Of a stretch of 31,283 nucleotides of DNA, positions 16,336 to 24,218 are shown one piece after another. Made by a program: the position numbers and the translations under genes. Position 1 is the first letter of the stretch. Every line of letters begins with the position of its first letter. Source of the DNA: JACNKJ01 sp964440095 (GTDB lineage Bacteria > Krumholzibacteriota > Krumholzibacteriia > JACNKJ01). Below the pieces are notes generated by a model. It had not been told where the DNA came from. It was given only the letters and a program-made list of their open reading frames with translations, and did not search any database. Location of the stretch: assembly GCA_964440095.1 (NCBI GenBank), contig CAYTPZ010000022.1, positions 1 to 31,283 on the forward strand, read 5' to 3'.

Positions 16336-16917
16336 TCAACCCGCCACCGCCACTTTACTCGGACGCAGCACTCGTCCCGAGATCAGGTATCCCTTCTGGA
16401 TCTCCTGAATGACGGTTCCCTTCTCGGCGTCCACGCCGGGCAACTGCAGCAGGGCTTCATGGAATTGGGGATCGAAGGGCTCACCCAGGGCCTTGATGGG
16501 TTCCAGACCCAGGCCGGCAAGCGCTTCGTGGAAGCGTTTGGAGACCAACTGCAGCCCTTCCGTGAAGGAGGCATCGGCATCTTCCGGGCGGTTTTCCAGG
16601 GCGCGGTCGAGATCGTCGAGGATATCGAGAAGAGGCTGAACCATCTCGCCCTTCTGGCGGTTCTTGGAAAGCTCCAGGTCGCGACTCATGCGCTTCACCT
16701 GGTTTTCCTTTTCGGAAAGGGTGCGCAGGAGCTGATCTTCGCGATCCTTCCACTGGCTTACCTGCGCTTCCAGCAGGGCCTGCAGCACGGCCTCGGGGTC
16801 GATCTGCACATCCTCGGTGGATTTCTCTTCGACCTCGCCCGCTTCGGCCGCCGGAGTCTCCAGCACTTCTTCCACCGTCTCGGCGGCGGCCTTTTTCGTC
16901 TTGCGACCCTTGCTCAT
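16336..16917 (-). CDS. grpE: Nucleotide exchange factor GrpE
   Basis: DnaK nucleotide-exchange factor, 193 residues. A low-complexity acidic/basic N-terminus (1-45) precedes the long dimerising helix (about 60-115, ending KGEMVQPLLDILDDLDRAL). The compact beta domain follows, with GLEPIKALGEPFDPQFHEAL and the terminal YLISGRVLRPSKVAV signature. The ATG at 16917 follows the hrcA stop by one base; an upstream in-frame start would lie inside hrcA. The order hrcA-grpE-dnaJ matches the classical heat-shock operon with dnaK displaced. Confidence 0.96.
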   Translation of the reverse strand: MSKGRKTKKAAAETVEEVLETPAAEAGEVEEKSTEDVQIDPEAVLQALLEAQVSQWKDREDQLLRTLSEKENQVKRMSRDLELSKNRQKGEMVQPLLDILDDLDRALENRPEDADASFTEGLQLVSKRFHEALAGLGLEPIKALGEPFDPQFHEALLQLPGVDAEKGTVIQEIQKGYLISGRVLRPSKVAVAG

Positions 16918-16918
16918 G

Positions 16919-17701
16919 CTAGCTCCAGCTCTTGGGCGTTTCGCCATCGGTGGATAAAAGTCGTGTCAGGCCTTCCATGGCTCCCAGCACCAGGGAATAC
17001 TCCATGCGAACCGGCCCCATGACGCCCAGCAGCGCCGTCTCGCGGCTGCGCCTGATGCGCGTGGCGACCAGGCTAAATGAATTGAGCAGGTCCATGCTGT
17101 TCTCGCTTCCGATGAGCACTTTCACCTGCCCGGGATAAGCCACCTGGCCCTCCATGTACTCGCCTACGGGATCGCTGTCCTGCAGTAGATGAATCAGGCC
17201 CCTGAGCGATTCGGGATCGGAAAACTCGGGCTGCTCCAGAAGCTCGTCCACGCCCGCCATGCGGCATTCGCGTACGGACTGACTGGGCTCAGGATTCAAG
17301 ACTACCAGACTGATGCCCAAGGCATGGCTAAGACGGCTGACCAGGTTCAAGGCCTCGTCGAGGACCTCGGGGAGGGTGCTGGCCTTCAAATCGAGCTCGG
17401 CTTCCAGGAGCTTGTCCAGTTCACGATTCTGAGCGCCCGGACGAATGACCTGCTCCACGAAAATGCGGAAACCCAGTTCGGTGGGTATTCGACCCGAAGC
17501 TTGATGCGGCTGGTGAAGCCATCCCAGTATCTCTAACTCACTAAAGACGTTACGAACCGTGGCCGATGACCAGATATGCTTGAGATCCCGAGCCACGGCT
17601 GCCGAACTGACAGGTGTGGCCTGTTCCGTATACAGGCGAACCACCGAGTCTAAAACTCGGAGATTTCGCTCTTCGGGGATTTCGTAATATCTGACATTCA
17701 T
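16919..17701 (-). CDS. hrcA: Heat-shock repressor HrcA, short form
   Basis: Transcriptional repressor of class I heat-shock genes, normally binding the CIRCE inverted repeat. The N-terminal winged helix (about 1-75) is intact, with SSATVRNVFSELEILGWL and QPHQASGRIPTELGFRIF close to the family pattern. The C-terminal part is also recognisable (LEQPEFSDPESLRGL, IGSENSMDLLNSFSLVA, LGVMGPVRMEYSLVLGAME). The protein is only 260 residues against about 340 usually. Most of the missing length lies between LGISLVVLNPEP and GVDELLEQPEFSD, where full-length HrcA carries its inserted dimerisation region. The ATG has GAGGA seven bases upstream. No CIRCE (TTAGCACTC-N9-GAGTGCTAA) is visible upstream. Repressor identity is firm; operator and regulon are open. 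Confidence 0.9.
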   Translation of the reverse strand: MNVRYYEIPEERNLRVLDSVVRLYTEQATPVSSAAVARDLKHIWSSATVRNVFSELEILGWLHQPHQASGRIPTELGFRIFVEQVIRPGAQNRELDKLLEAELDLKASTLPEVLDEALNLVSRLSHALGISLVVLNPEPSQSVRECRMAGVDELLEQPEFSDPESLRGLIHLLQDSDPVGEYMEGQVAYPGQVKVLIGSENSMDLLNSFSLVATRIRRSRETALLGVMGPVRMEYSLVLGAMEGLTRLLSTDGETPKSWS

Positions 17702-17726
17702 TTCGGAGTCCTCGGGGAATGGACAA

Positions 17727-17755
17727 AATTAAGGCTAGCTGGGAAAGTGTGTCAA
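17727..17755 (-). promoter_or_regulatory. Sigma-70 promoter of the hrcA-grpE-dnaJ-...-rpoD run
   Basis: On the minus strand, consensus TTGACA (17755-17750), 17 bases and TTAATT (17732-17727), about 26 bases before the hrcA ATG. The -35 overlaps the hemW stop codon. No CIRCE or other clear inverted repeat lies across it. This is the only promoter-like sequence I found at the head of the run that ends at the rpoD terminator. Confidence 0.65.
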
Positions 17756-18849
17756 GTGGTCAGGCGCGCGAGAATCCCGTCCAGACGGAGCCAGCCTGAA
17801 GGGCTAAGTCGAAGATTTTCAGAATCTTCCAGAATCCAGCCCTCCTCAAACGCCGCATCCAGGAAGGATTGCCGCCCCACCAGAAGCGGATCTTTCTTCG
17901 ATAATCCCTCCACGCCCCTCAAGGCCAAGAGGAGGCGCTCCAGGTCTATCTCGTTCGCACTTCGATCATCTTCCAGGGCTTGGGGCAAGCGTCCCTTCAA
18001 AAGAGGATCCATCCAGGCTGCGACATCCGCCGGCCAATTGCTGCGCCGGCCCCGAAGATGGCTATGGGCGGAGGGGCCAAGACCCAGGTACTCGCCGCCG
18101 CTCCACACCTGTTGATTGTAGCCACATTCCCGGCCGCGACGAGCCCAATTGGAAACCTCGTAGTGATGGAAACCATGGTTGTCCAATACTTCGTGGGCCC
18201 AGAGATAGAGTTTCGCGCGCAGATCGTCGCCGGGATCCCAGTCGGGATGCCGGGCAAAGACATCCACCAGAGGAACGGGAGAATCCAGCTCGAGGGTGTA
18301 GAGGGACAGGTGCTCGGGCTCTCGCAGGAGCACTTCCCCAAGGCTCTCCTGGAAATCTGCCTCGCTCTGCTCAGGCAGGCCGATGATGAGATCCGCAGAC
18401 CAATTCATCTGGGACGCGGACAGCAGGTCCAGTGCACGACGCGCCCCTTCGGCATTATGGCGCCGGGCGCTGCGCTTCAATTCGAGATCGTTCAGTGATT
18501 GCACCCCAAGGCTGATGCGGTTCACACCCGTTTCCTGAAACAGGCTGAGAAGGTCGGCACTCAGATCTTCGGGATTGCACTCGATGGAAAACTCGGTGTC
18601 AGGTCCGGTCCATGGAGCAAGGGCGGCGAGCAGTTCCTCAAGGAGATGTGGCGGCAACCAGGACGGCGTGCCTCCGCCCAGGTATATGGCCGGCAGCGGG
18701 CCTTCACCGAGCTCTTCTGTTCTCAGTTCGAGTTCACGTTTAAGGGCTTTAACCAGGCGCTGATCAGCCTGGCCAAGCTCAAAGTAGAAGTTGCAATAAG
18801 TGCAGCGGAACCTGCAGTAGGGAATGTGCAGGTAGAGCGCCGGACTCAA
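17752..18849 (-). CDS. hemW: Radical SAM haem chaperone HemW-like (coproporphyrinogen oxidase homologue)
   Basis: Radical SAM protein of 365 residues with the cluster motif C12-RFR-C16-TY-C19 near the N-terminus, the LGGGTPSWL glycine motif and FSIECNPEDL, plus the C-terminal HemW region (HHYEVSNWARRG). HemW proteins have three Cys in the CxxxCxxC motif and insert haem into acceptor proteins; true HemN has a fourth cysteine following (CxxxCxxCxC), not seen here, where the residue pattern is CNF. The TTG start overlaps the lepB stop (TTGA) with GGGGGA upstream, which fixes the start. Haem handling suits an organism with a 13-haem cytochrome, but the gene is common and may be unrelated. Confidence 0.88.
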   Translation of the reverse strand: MSPALYLHIPYCRFRCTYCNFYFELGQADQRLVKALKRELELRTEELGEGPLPAIYLGGGTPSWLPPHLLEELLAALAPWTGPDTEFSIECNPEDLSADLLSLFQETGVNRISLGVQSLNDLELKRSARRHNAEGARRALDLLSASQMNWSADLIIGLPEQSEADFQESLGEVLLREPEHLSLYTLELDSPVPLVDVFARHPDWDPGDDLRAKLYLWAHEVLDNHGFHHYEVSNWARRGRECGYNQQVWSGGEYLGLGPSAHSHLRGRRSNWPADVAAWMDPLLKGRLPQALEDDRSANEIDLERLLLALRGVEGLSKKDPLLVGRQSFLDAAFEEGWILEDSENLRLSPSGWLRLDGILARLTT

Positions 18850-19493
18850 TGGATCAGATCCCCCACTCGATCGAAACGAGGGAACTTGCGTTCCTTGTTC
18901 CAGGACCAGTAGATGAACACGGCCTTGCCCTGCACCGTCTGTTTCCAGTCTTTGAAGCCCACGTCGGCGAAACGGCTGTCCTTGCTGTTGTCGCGGTTAT
19001 CACCCATGAGGAAGAGATGTCCCTCGGGCACGGTTACCGGCCCGAAGTTGCGCGGAGAGATCCAGCGGGGAGGATTCGCTCCTCCCATGAACTTCGTGAA
19101 GTCTTCTTCCATGGCCACACCGTCGCGATAAACCACGCCACCCCGCACTTCCACCGTTTGCCCTTCGATGGCGATGCAGCGCTTGATGTAGTCCTGCCTC
19201 TCACCCGGCGGACGGAAAACGATGATATCCCCCGGCTCCGGCTCGCGCAGCCCCGGCAAGCGCACTTCGGTGAAGGGGATCTTGGCGCCGTAGAGGAACT
19301 TGTTCACGAAGAGGAAGTCGCCGACGAGCAGGGTATCTTCCATGCTTCCGCTGGGAATGGTAAAGGCCTGCACCAGAAAGCTGCGGGCAAGCAGGGCCAT
19401 GACCGCCGCGGACACGATGACGTCCAAAGTTTCCTTCCAGACGGGTTTCTTCTCGGCGGGGCCGGACTTCTTCTTCCCGAAAATGCTGAACAT
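18846..19493 (-). CDS. lepB: Signal peptidase I
   Basis: Membrane serine protease that removes signal peptides from exported preproteins. The 215-residue product has one hydrophobic anchor (about 22-42). The catalytic Ser is in IPSGSMEDTLLVGDF (S50), the general-base Lys in DYIKRCIAIEGQ (K104), and the conserved GDNRDNSKDSR box lies in the C-terminal half. The ATG lies four bases after the lepA stop, with AAAGG just upstream inside the lepA end. Secretion proteins next to lepA are the classic lepA-lepB pair. Confidence 0.95.
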   Translation of the reverse strand: MFSIFGKKKSGPAEKKPVWKETLDVIVSAAVMALLARSFLVQAFTIPSGSMEDTLLVGDFLFVNKFLYGAKIPFTEVRLPGLREPEPGDIIVFRPPGERQDYIKRCIAIEGQTVEVRGGVVYRDGVAMEEDFTKFMGGANPPRWISPRNFGPVTVPEGHLFLMGDNRDNSKDSRFADVGFKDWKQTVQGKAVFIYWSWNKERKFPRFDRVGDLIH

Positions 19494-19497
19494 GGGT

Positions 19498-21300
19498 CTA
19501 CCTTTCGACCTTGAGAATGGCGAGGAAGGCTTCCTGGGGGATTTCCACGTTTCCCACCTGTTTCATTCGCCGCTTGCCTTCCTTCTGTTTCTCCAGAAGT
19601 TTTCGCTTTCGCGAGATGTCTCCGCCGTAGCATTTGGCGGTGACGTTTTTGCGTAGAGCACTCACGTTGGTGCGAGCCACCACCCGCGCGCCGATGGATG
19701 CCTGAATCGCCACCTGGAACAACTGCCTGGGAATCTGCTCCTTGAGCTTCTTCGCCAGCTTGTCTCCCCAAGTATGCGCGTTGCTTCGATGCACGATGGC
19801 CGAGAGAGCATCCACCGGATCACTGTTGATGAGAATGTCCAGTTTCACCAAATCGCTGGCCTCGTGGCCGCCGTACTCGTAGTCGAAGCTGGCGTGACCT
19901 CGCGACATGCTTTTGAGCTTATCGTAGAAATCCACCACCACTTCGCTGAGCGGAATGCGAAAATGAAGTTCAACGCGTCGGCCGTCCAGGTAATTCATGC
20001 CCTCTTGAACGGCCCGGCGATCCATGCACAGTTTCATGATGGGGCCTACATACACGGCAGGTGTATAAAGGGTCGCGCGCACGTAGGGTTCCCGGATCTC
20101 CTGGAAGCCGCCGGCCTCGGGCATATCGGCCGGATTTGAAATGGTGGTCTCCGTGCCGTCCTTCATGGTCACGTGATACTCCACGTTAGGTAGAGTGGCG
20201 ATCATGGACAGACCGAATTCGCGCTCGAGACGCTCCTGTACGATCTCCATGTGCAGCAGTCCCAGAAATCCCACGCGGAAACCGAAACCCAGGGCGCGGC
20301 TGGTTTCGGGCTCGAAGGTGATGGCTGAGTCGTTGAGCTGCAGCTTGGCCAGGGCCTCGCGCAGAACTTCGTACTCTTCGCTCTCGGTGGGATAGAGCCC
20401 GCTGAAGACCATGGGCTTCACCGGCTTGTATCCTGGCAAGGGAGGCTGATCCGGCGCGTCGTAACGCACCACGGTGTCGCCCACCTGCAGGTCGCGAACC
20501 TGCTTGGCGCCGGTGACCAGGTAGCCCACTTGACCGGACTCCAAGGCCTTCACGGGCTGGCGGCCCATGACATAACTGCCCACTTCCTGCACTTCGTATT
20601 CCTGATCCGTGGCAAGAAAACGAACCTTGTCTCCCTTGGTCAGTTTGCCATCCACGACTCTGACCGTGGCTACGGCGCCAAGATAGAGATCGTAGTTGGA
20701 GTCGAAAATGAGTGCGCGAAGTGGCGCTTCGGCATTCACGCTGGGACCCGGAAGACGCTGGGCCACCGCTTCGAGCACATCTTCCACGCCCAGACCCGTC
20801 TTGGCGCTGGCCAGAAGGATTTCTTCTTCAGACACACCCAGGAGATTGACCAACTCCTCCACCACTTCGTCGGTGCGTGCGCCGGGCAGGTCGATCTTGT
20901 TGATCACCGGCAGGATTTCCAGGTCGCCTTCAAGGGCCAGGTAGAGATTGGCCAGGGTCTGTGCTTCGACACCTTGGGCGGCGTCCACCACGAGGATGGC
21001 GCCCTCGCAGGCGGCAAGCGATCGGCTGACTTCGTAGCTGAAATCCACGTGCCCGGGCGTGTCGATGAGGTTGAAGGCCCACTCGCCGCCCGCGCGATCC
21101 CGATAGCTCATCCGAATGGGATGGCTCTTGATGGTGATGCCGCGCTCACGCTCCAGATCCATGCTGTCCAGAACCTGGTCCTGCATGTTGCGAGCGGTCA
21201 GGGTACCCGTGAGCTCGAGCATTCGGTCGGCAAGGGTGCTCTTGCCGTGGTCGATATGCGCCACGATGCAGAAGTTTCGAATGCGTACGCCGTCGCTCAT
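19498..21300 (-). CDS. lepA: Elongation factor 4 (LepA), ribosomal back-translocase GTPase
   Basis: Translational GTPase acting on stalled or mis-translocated ribosomes, 600 residues. G motifs are AHIDHGKST (G1), RGITIKS (G2), DTPGHVDF (G3), NKIDLPGA (G4) and ASAKTG (G5). The LepA-specific C-terminal domain ends with GGDISRKRKLLEKQKEGK, which is diagnostic. Of two nearby ATGs the one at 21300 is preferred: AAAGG is six bases upstream, whereas the ATG at 21306 would abut that site. It follows the DUF5683-like gene closely. Confidence 0.97.
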   Translation of the reverse strand: MSDGVRIRNFCIVAHIDHGKSTLADRMLELTGTLTARNMQDQVLDSMDLERERGITIKSHPIRMSYRDRAGGEWAFNLIDTPGHVDFSYEVSRSLAACEGAILVVDAAQGVEAQTLANLYLALEGDLEILPVINKIDLPGARTDEVVEELVNLLGVSEEEILLASAKTGLGVEDVLEAVAQRLPGPSVNAEAPLRALIFDSNYDLYLGAVATVRVVDGKLTKGDKVRFLATDQEYEVQEVGSYVMGRQPVKALESGQVGYLVTGAKQVRDLQVGDTVVRYDAPDQPPLPGYKPVKPMVFSGLYPTESEEYEVLREALAKLQLNDSAITFEPETSRALGFGFRVGFLGLLHMEIVQERLEREFGLSMIATLPNVEYHVTMKDGTETTISNPADMPEAGGFQEIREPYVRATLYTPAVYVGPIMKLCMDRRAVQEGMNYLDGRRVELHFRIPLSEVVVDFYDKLKSMSRGHASFDYEYGGHEASDLVKLDILINSDPVDALSAIVHRSNAHTWGDKLAKKLKEQIPRQLFQVAIQASIGARVVARTNVSALRKNVTAKCYGGDISRKRKLLEKQKEGKRRMKQVGNVEIPQEAFLAILKVER

Positions 21301-21309
21301 GGACATCCT

Positions 21310-21825
21310 TTAGAAACTCAAACGGAACTGCAGGCCCACACGGTCATCCGTGTCGAAAACGGGCAGGATGGCCGCGCGTCGATCGCGCAGGTCATCGGTG
21401 TCGAAATTAAAGAGATGAGCGGAGACATAGGCGTCGAGCAAGCTGTAGATCATCACGGGCATGAGCCGCCAAATGAAATCCTTCTTGCGCTCCTGATGCC
21501 CATCGGCGAAAGCGATCAGCTCCTCCTGATTCCAGACTCCCCATGTTTCGCCTTCACCCAGCAGAGAAGCATGGCGCCGGTACTTGTCCTCCTCGAAGCC
21601 CTCTCGAATGATGTTGCTGATGCACCAAGTTTCCAGCACGAATACCGAAAGCGTACGCAGCTTGCCACCGGTGTAAAGTTGCCCCAGGGCCGGAAAGGCC
21701 ACGGAGCTGCCCATGGCAAGACGCGCATCGCGGTGCATTTTGACAGGCTCCGCGACGGGCTCCGGGCTCTCCTGCGCCAGGGCCGGCGACAGGAGGCAGA
21801 TCAGAATTAAGAGGCTCACTCTCAT
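21310..21825 (-). CDS. DUF5683-like secreted or membrane protein
   Basis: Predicted product of 171 residues beginning with a signal peptide (MRVSLLILICLLSPALAQ). The mature part has the pattern seen in DUF5683 proteins: small-residue-rich helix with PALGQLYTGGKLRTL, a helix containing NIIREGFEEDKYR, and YSLLDAYVSAHLFNFD before a beta-rich C-terminus. Its function is unknown. The ATG at 21825 is chosen because the upstream extension of the open frame is the tRNA-Sec gene. It lies nine bases after that tRNA and ten before lepA, so it must be read from a transcript that also contains the tRNA unless a promoter is hidden in the tRNA. No clear ribosome site precedes it. Confidence 0.7.
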   Translation of the reverse strand: MRVSLLILICLLSPALAQESPEPVAEPVKMHRDARLAMGSSVAFPALGQLYTGGKLRTLSVFVLETWCISNIIREGFEEDKYRRHASLLGEGETWGVWNQEELIAFADGHQERKKDFIWRLMPVMIYSLLDAYVSAHLFNFDTDDLRDRRAAILPVFDTDDRVGLQFRLSF

Positions 21826-21834
21826 TGGATCAAA

Positions 21835-21932
21835 TGGCGGGAATGTGTGGGAATCGAACCCACCCCGGATGGTTTTAGCACCCGGCAGAAGGATTTGAAG
21901 TCCTCGGGGCCCACCAGGACCCATCCACTCCC
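21835..21932 (-). tRNA. selC: tRNA-Sec (UCA anticodon)
   Basis: Selenocysteine tRNA on the minus strand, 98 nt with an encoded CCA. Diagnostic features are GGACTTCAAATCC (UCA anticodon loop), a 6-bp D stem (GGGTCC/GGGCCC) with a 4-base TGGT loop, and a long variable arm (CCGGGTG/CCATCCGG, seven pairs with a bulged C). The T arm is GTGGG-TTCGATT-CCCAC and the discriminator is G. The acceptor strand GGGAGTGG pairs with ACATTCCC with one G-A mismatch at the eighth position. It begins 7 bases after the ridA stop and ends 9 bases before the DUF5683-like start. Its presence implies the cell decodes UGA as selenocysteine; SelA, SelB and SelD are not in the window. Confidence 0.95.
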
Positions 21933-21939
21933 GCAAAAC

Positions 21940-22329
21940 TCAGGGAAGCCGCGCGATCATTTCAATTTCAATTCCTGCACCCAGAGGCAGAGCCGCCACC
22001 TGGAACGCGGAGCGCGCGGGGGGCTCGAGGCCCTCGAAGTATCTACCGTAGACTTCATTGAAATCGGAGAAATCTCCCATGTCGGCCATGAAGACCGTGG
22101 CCTTGATCACGTCGCCGAATCCCAGTCCCGCCGCTCCCAGGATACCCTGCAGGTTTTCCATGACGCGGGTGGTCTGTTCGCGGATTCCGCCGTCCACCAA
22201 CTTGCCGGTGGCCGGGTCCAGCGGCACCTGACCCGCGGTGAATAGCAGCCCCGCTGCGCTCACCGCCTGACTATAGGATCCGATGGCGCCGGGCGCGTTT
22301 TTCGTACTGTGTATTTTGCGAGCGCTCAT
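21940..22329 (-). CDS. ridA: RidA/YjgF family enamine/imine deaminase
   Basis: Hydrolyses reactive enamine/imine intermediates such as 2-aminoacrylate released by PLP enzymes. The 129-residue length is typical. Landmarks are the N-terminal PGAIGSYSQAV, AGQVPLDPATGKLV, and the active-site arginine in PPARSAFQVAALPLGAGIEIE. The ATG overlaps the glmS stop by one base (TAATG), so the two are coupled. tRNA-Sec follows seven bases after its stop. Confidence 0.93.
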   Translation of the reverse strand: MSARKIHSTKNAPGAIGSYSQAVSAAGLLFTAGQVPLDPATGKLVDGGIREQTTRVMENLQGILGAAGLGFGDVIKATVFMADMGDFSDFNEVYGRYFEGLEPPARSAFQVAALPLGAGIEIEMIARLP

Positions 22330-24155
22330 TATTCCACCGTTACGCTTTTGGCAAGGTTGCGCGGCTGGTCCACATTGCAGCCTCGCAGCACGGCGATGTG
22401 ATAGGCCAGCAGCTGCAGCGGGATCACCGTCAGCAGCGGCGACAGGAAGTCCACCGTTTCGGGAATGCGGATGGTGTGGTCGGCCAGGGCCGATGCGTTC
22501 ACGTCGTCCTCGTTGACCACGGCAATGATCTTGCCGCCGCGCGCTTTCACCTCTTCCATGTTCCCCAGGATCTTCCGGTTGGTCCCGCCCAAGGGACTCA
22601 CAAAGACCACGGGCATGTTTTCATCGATGAGAGCGATGGGACCGTGCTTCATCTCGGCGGCGGGATAGCCCTCGGCGTGCACGTAGGAAATTTCCTTCAG
22701 CTTCAGCGCGCCTTCCAAGGCCACCGGATAGTTGATGCCACGCCCCAGGTAGAGGAAGTTGCCCACGCCCGCGTAGACCTCGGCGATCTCGCGAATCTGA
22801 TCGTCCATCTCCAAGATTTTCTGAACCTTCTCCGGGATGGCCTGAAGCTCCTGCACCACCTTCTTGCCCAAACGCGAACTCATGCCGCGCATGCGGCCCA
22901 GCAGCAAGGTGAGAATGGCCAGCACGGTTACCTGGCTGGTGAAAGCCTTGGTGCTCGCAACGCCGATTTCGGGACCAGCGTGAATGTAAACGCCGCCCTC
23001 GCTTTCCCGCGCAATCGTACTACCCACTGAATTCACGATGCCCAGCGCACGCGCGCCCTTGCGCTGTCCTTCGCGCAGAGCTTCCAGGGTATCGACGGTC
23101 TCACCCGACTGACTGATGGCCCATGCCACCGTGCGAGGACTGAGAACGGGATTGCGATAGCGGAATTCCGAAGCGTATTCGACTTCCACGGGGATGCGGG
23201 CCAACTCTTCGATCATGTACTCGCCGATGAGCCCTGCATGCCAACTGGTGCCGCAGGCCAGGAACACGAGGCGCTCAATCTGCTGCAAATCTTCCATGTT
23301 TTCGGCAAGCCCACCCAACTTGGCCAGGCCCTCATCTTCGATGAGCCGCCCGCGAAACGCGTTGGCAATGGTCGTGGGCTGCTCGAAGATTTCCTTCAAC
23401 ATGAAGTGCGGATATCCACCCTTCTCGATACTGTCGAGATTCCAGGTGATCCGCTGAATTTCCTTGTCCACTTCTTCGTTCTGGATGGTCTTGGTGTTGA
23501 ACTCGCCATTTTTGAAGGTCACCATTTCGCGATCATCCAGGTAGATCACCTGGCGGGTATGCGCGAGAATGGCCGCCACATCGCTGGCCAGGAACAGCTC
23601 TTTCTCGCCGATGCCCACCACCATGGGGCTGCCATTGCGAGCACCCACCATTTCACCGGGATGCGCGGCGTGGATCACCGCAATGCCGTAGGTTCCTTCG
23701 ACCTGGGCCAGAGACCTCTGCACGGCCTCTTCCAGATCGCCCTTGTAGTTGAAAGAAATGAGATGCGCCAAAACTTCGGTATCGGTATCGGTGACGAACT
23801 CCACGCCCTGGTCTTCCAGAAAGCGCTTCAGCGAATTGAAGTTCTCGATGATGCCGTTGTGAACCAGCGCCACCTCGCCGCGACCATCCAGATGAGGATG
23901 GGCGTTCTCGCGATTGGGCGGTCCGTGAGTGGCCCATCGCGTGTGGGCGATGCCGAAGGTGGCGGCGGAGTGGTTGTCTCCCAAGGCTTCTTCAAGGAAG
24001 GCGATCTTGCCCTTCTCCTTGACCACCTCTAATCCCTGGAGAGTCTGAAGGGCGATGCCGGCGGAATCGTATCCGCGGTACTCGAGCCGCTTCAGGCCTT
24101 CCATCAGGATGGGTAGGGCCGGTCTATTGCCGAGATAGCCGATGATTCCGCACAT
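22329..24155 (-). CDS. glmS: Glutamine--fructose-6-phosphate aminotransferase (isomerising)
   Basis: First enzyme of UDP-GlcNAc synthesis: converts fructose-6-phosphate and glutamine to glucosamine-6-phosphate. The 608-residue product starts MCGIIGYLG, with Cys2 the glutaminase nucleophile after Met removal, which fixes the start at 24155 although the frame is open further. The glutaminase domain contains HTRWATHG and NGIIENF. Two SIS domains follow (CGTSWHAG, SQSGETVDTLEAL, and LEGALKLKEISYVHAEGY). The C-terminus ends in the conserved DQPRNLAKSVTVE. GAGG lies upstream. It follows glmM by 63 bases; that gap shows no glmS-ribozyme-like length or fold. Confidence 0.97.
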   Translation of the reverse strand: MCGIIGYLGNRPALPILMEGLKRLEYRGYDSAGIALQTLQGLEVVKEKGKIAFLEEALGDNHSAATFGIAHTRWATHGPPNRENAHPHLDGRGEVALVHNGIIENFNSLKRFLEDQGVEFVTDTDTEVLAHLISFNYKGDLEEAVQRSLAQVEGTYGIAVIHAAHPGEMVGARNGSPMVVGIGEKELFLASDVAAILAHTRQVIYLDDREMVTFKNGEFNTKTIQNEEVDKEIQRITWNLDSIEKGGYPHFMLKEIFEQPTTIANAFRGRLIEDEGLAKLGGLAENMEDLQQIERLVFLACGTSWHAGLIGEYMIEELARIPVEVEYASEFRYRNPVLSPRTVAWAISQSGETVDTLEALREGQRKGARALGIVNSVGSTIARESEGGVYIHAGPEIGVASTKAFTSQVTVLAILTLLLGRMRGMSSRLGKKVVQELQAIPEKVQKILEMDDQIREIAEVYAGVGNFLYLGRGINYPVALEGALKLKEISYVHAEGYPAAEMKHGPIALIDENMPVVFVSPLGGTNRKILGNMEEVKARGGKIIAVVNEDDVNASALADHTIRIPETVDFLSPLLTVIPLQLLAYHIAVLRGCNVDQPRNLAKSVTVE

Positions 24156-24218
24156 CCTGTCAAACCTCTTCCTGGATTGAAATCCTAGCCTCAAGTATCG
24201 GCGCGCCGGGAGGGCGCA

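Noticed and set aside
17702..17760. CIRCE operator before hrcA
   Set aside because: No TTAGCACTC...GAGTGCTAA repeat or close variant is present; only the promoter elements are visible.
20530..21810. 426-codon plus-strand open frame antisense to lepA
   Set aside because: Opposite-strand shadow of lepA and the DUF5683-like gene, with no ribosome site and no family resemblance.
21826..21936. N-terminal extension of the DUF5683-like protein
   Set aside because: The extra codons coincide with the tRNA-Sec gene, and the signal peptide starts at the downstream ATG.
24156..24218. Possible glmS ribozyme upstream of glmS
   Set aside because: The gap between glmM and glmS is only 63 bases, too short for the ribozyme, and no matching core motif is seen.
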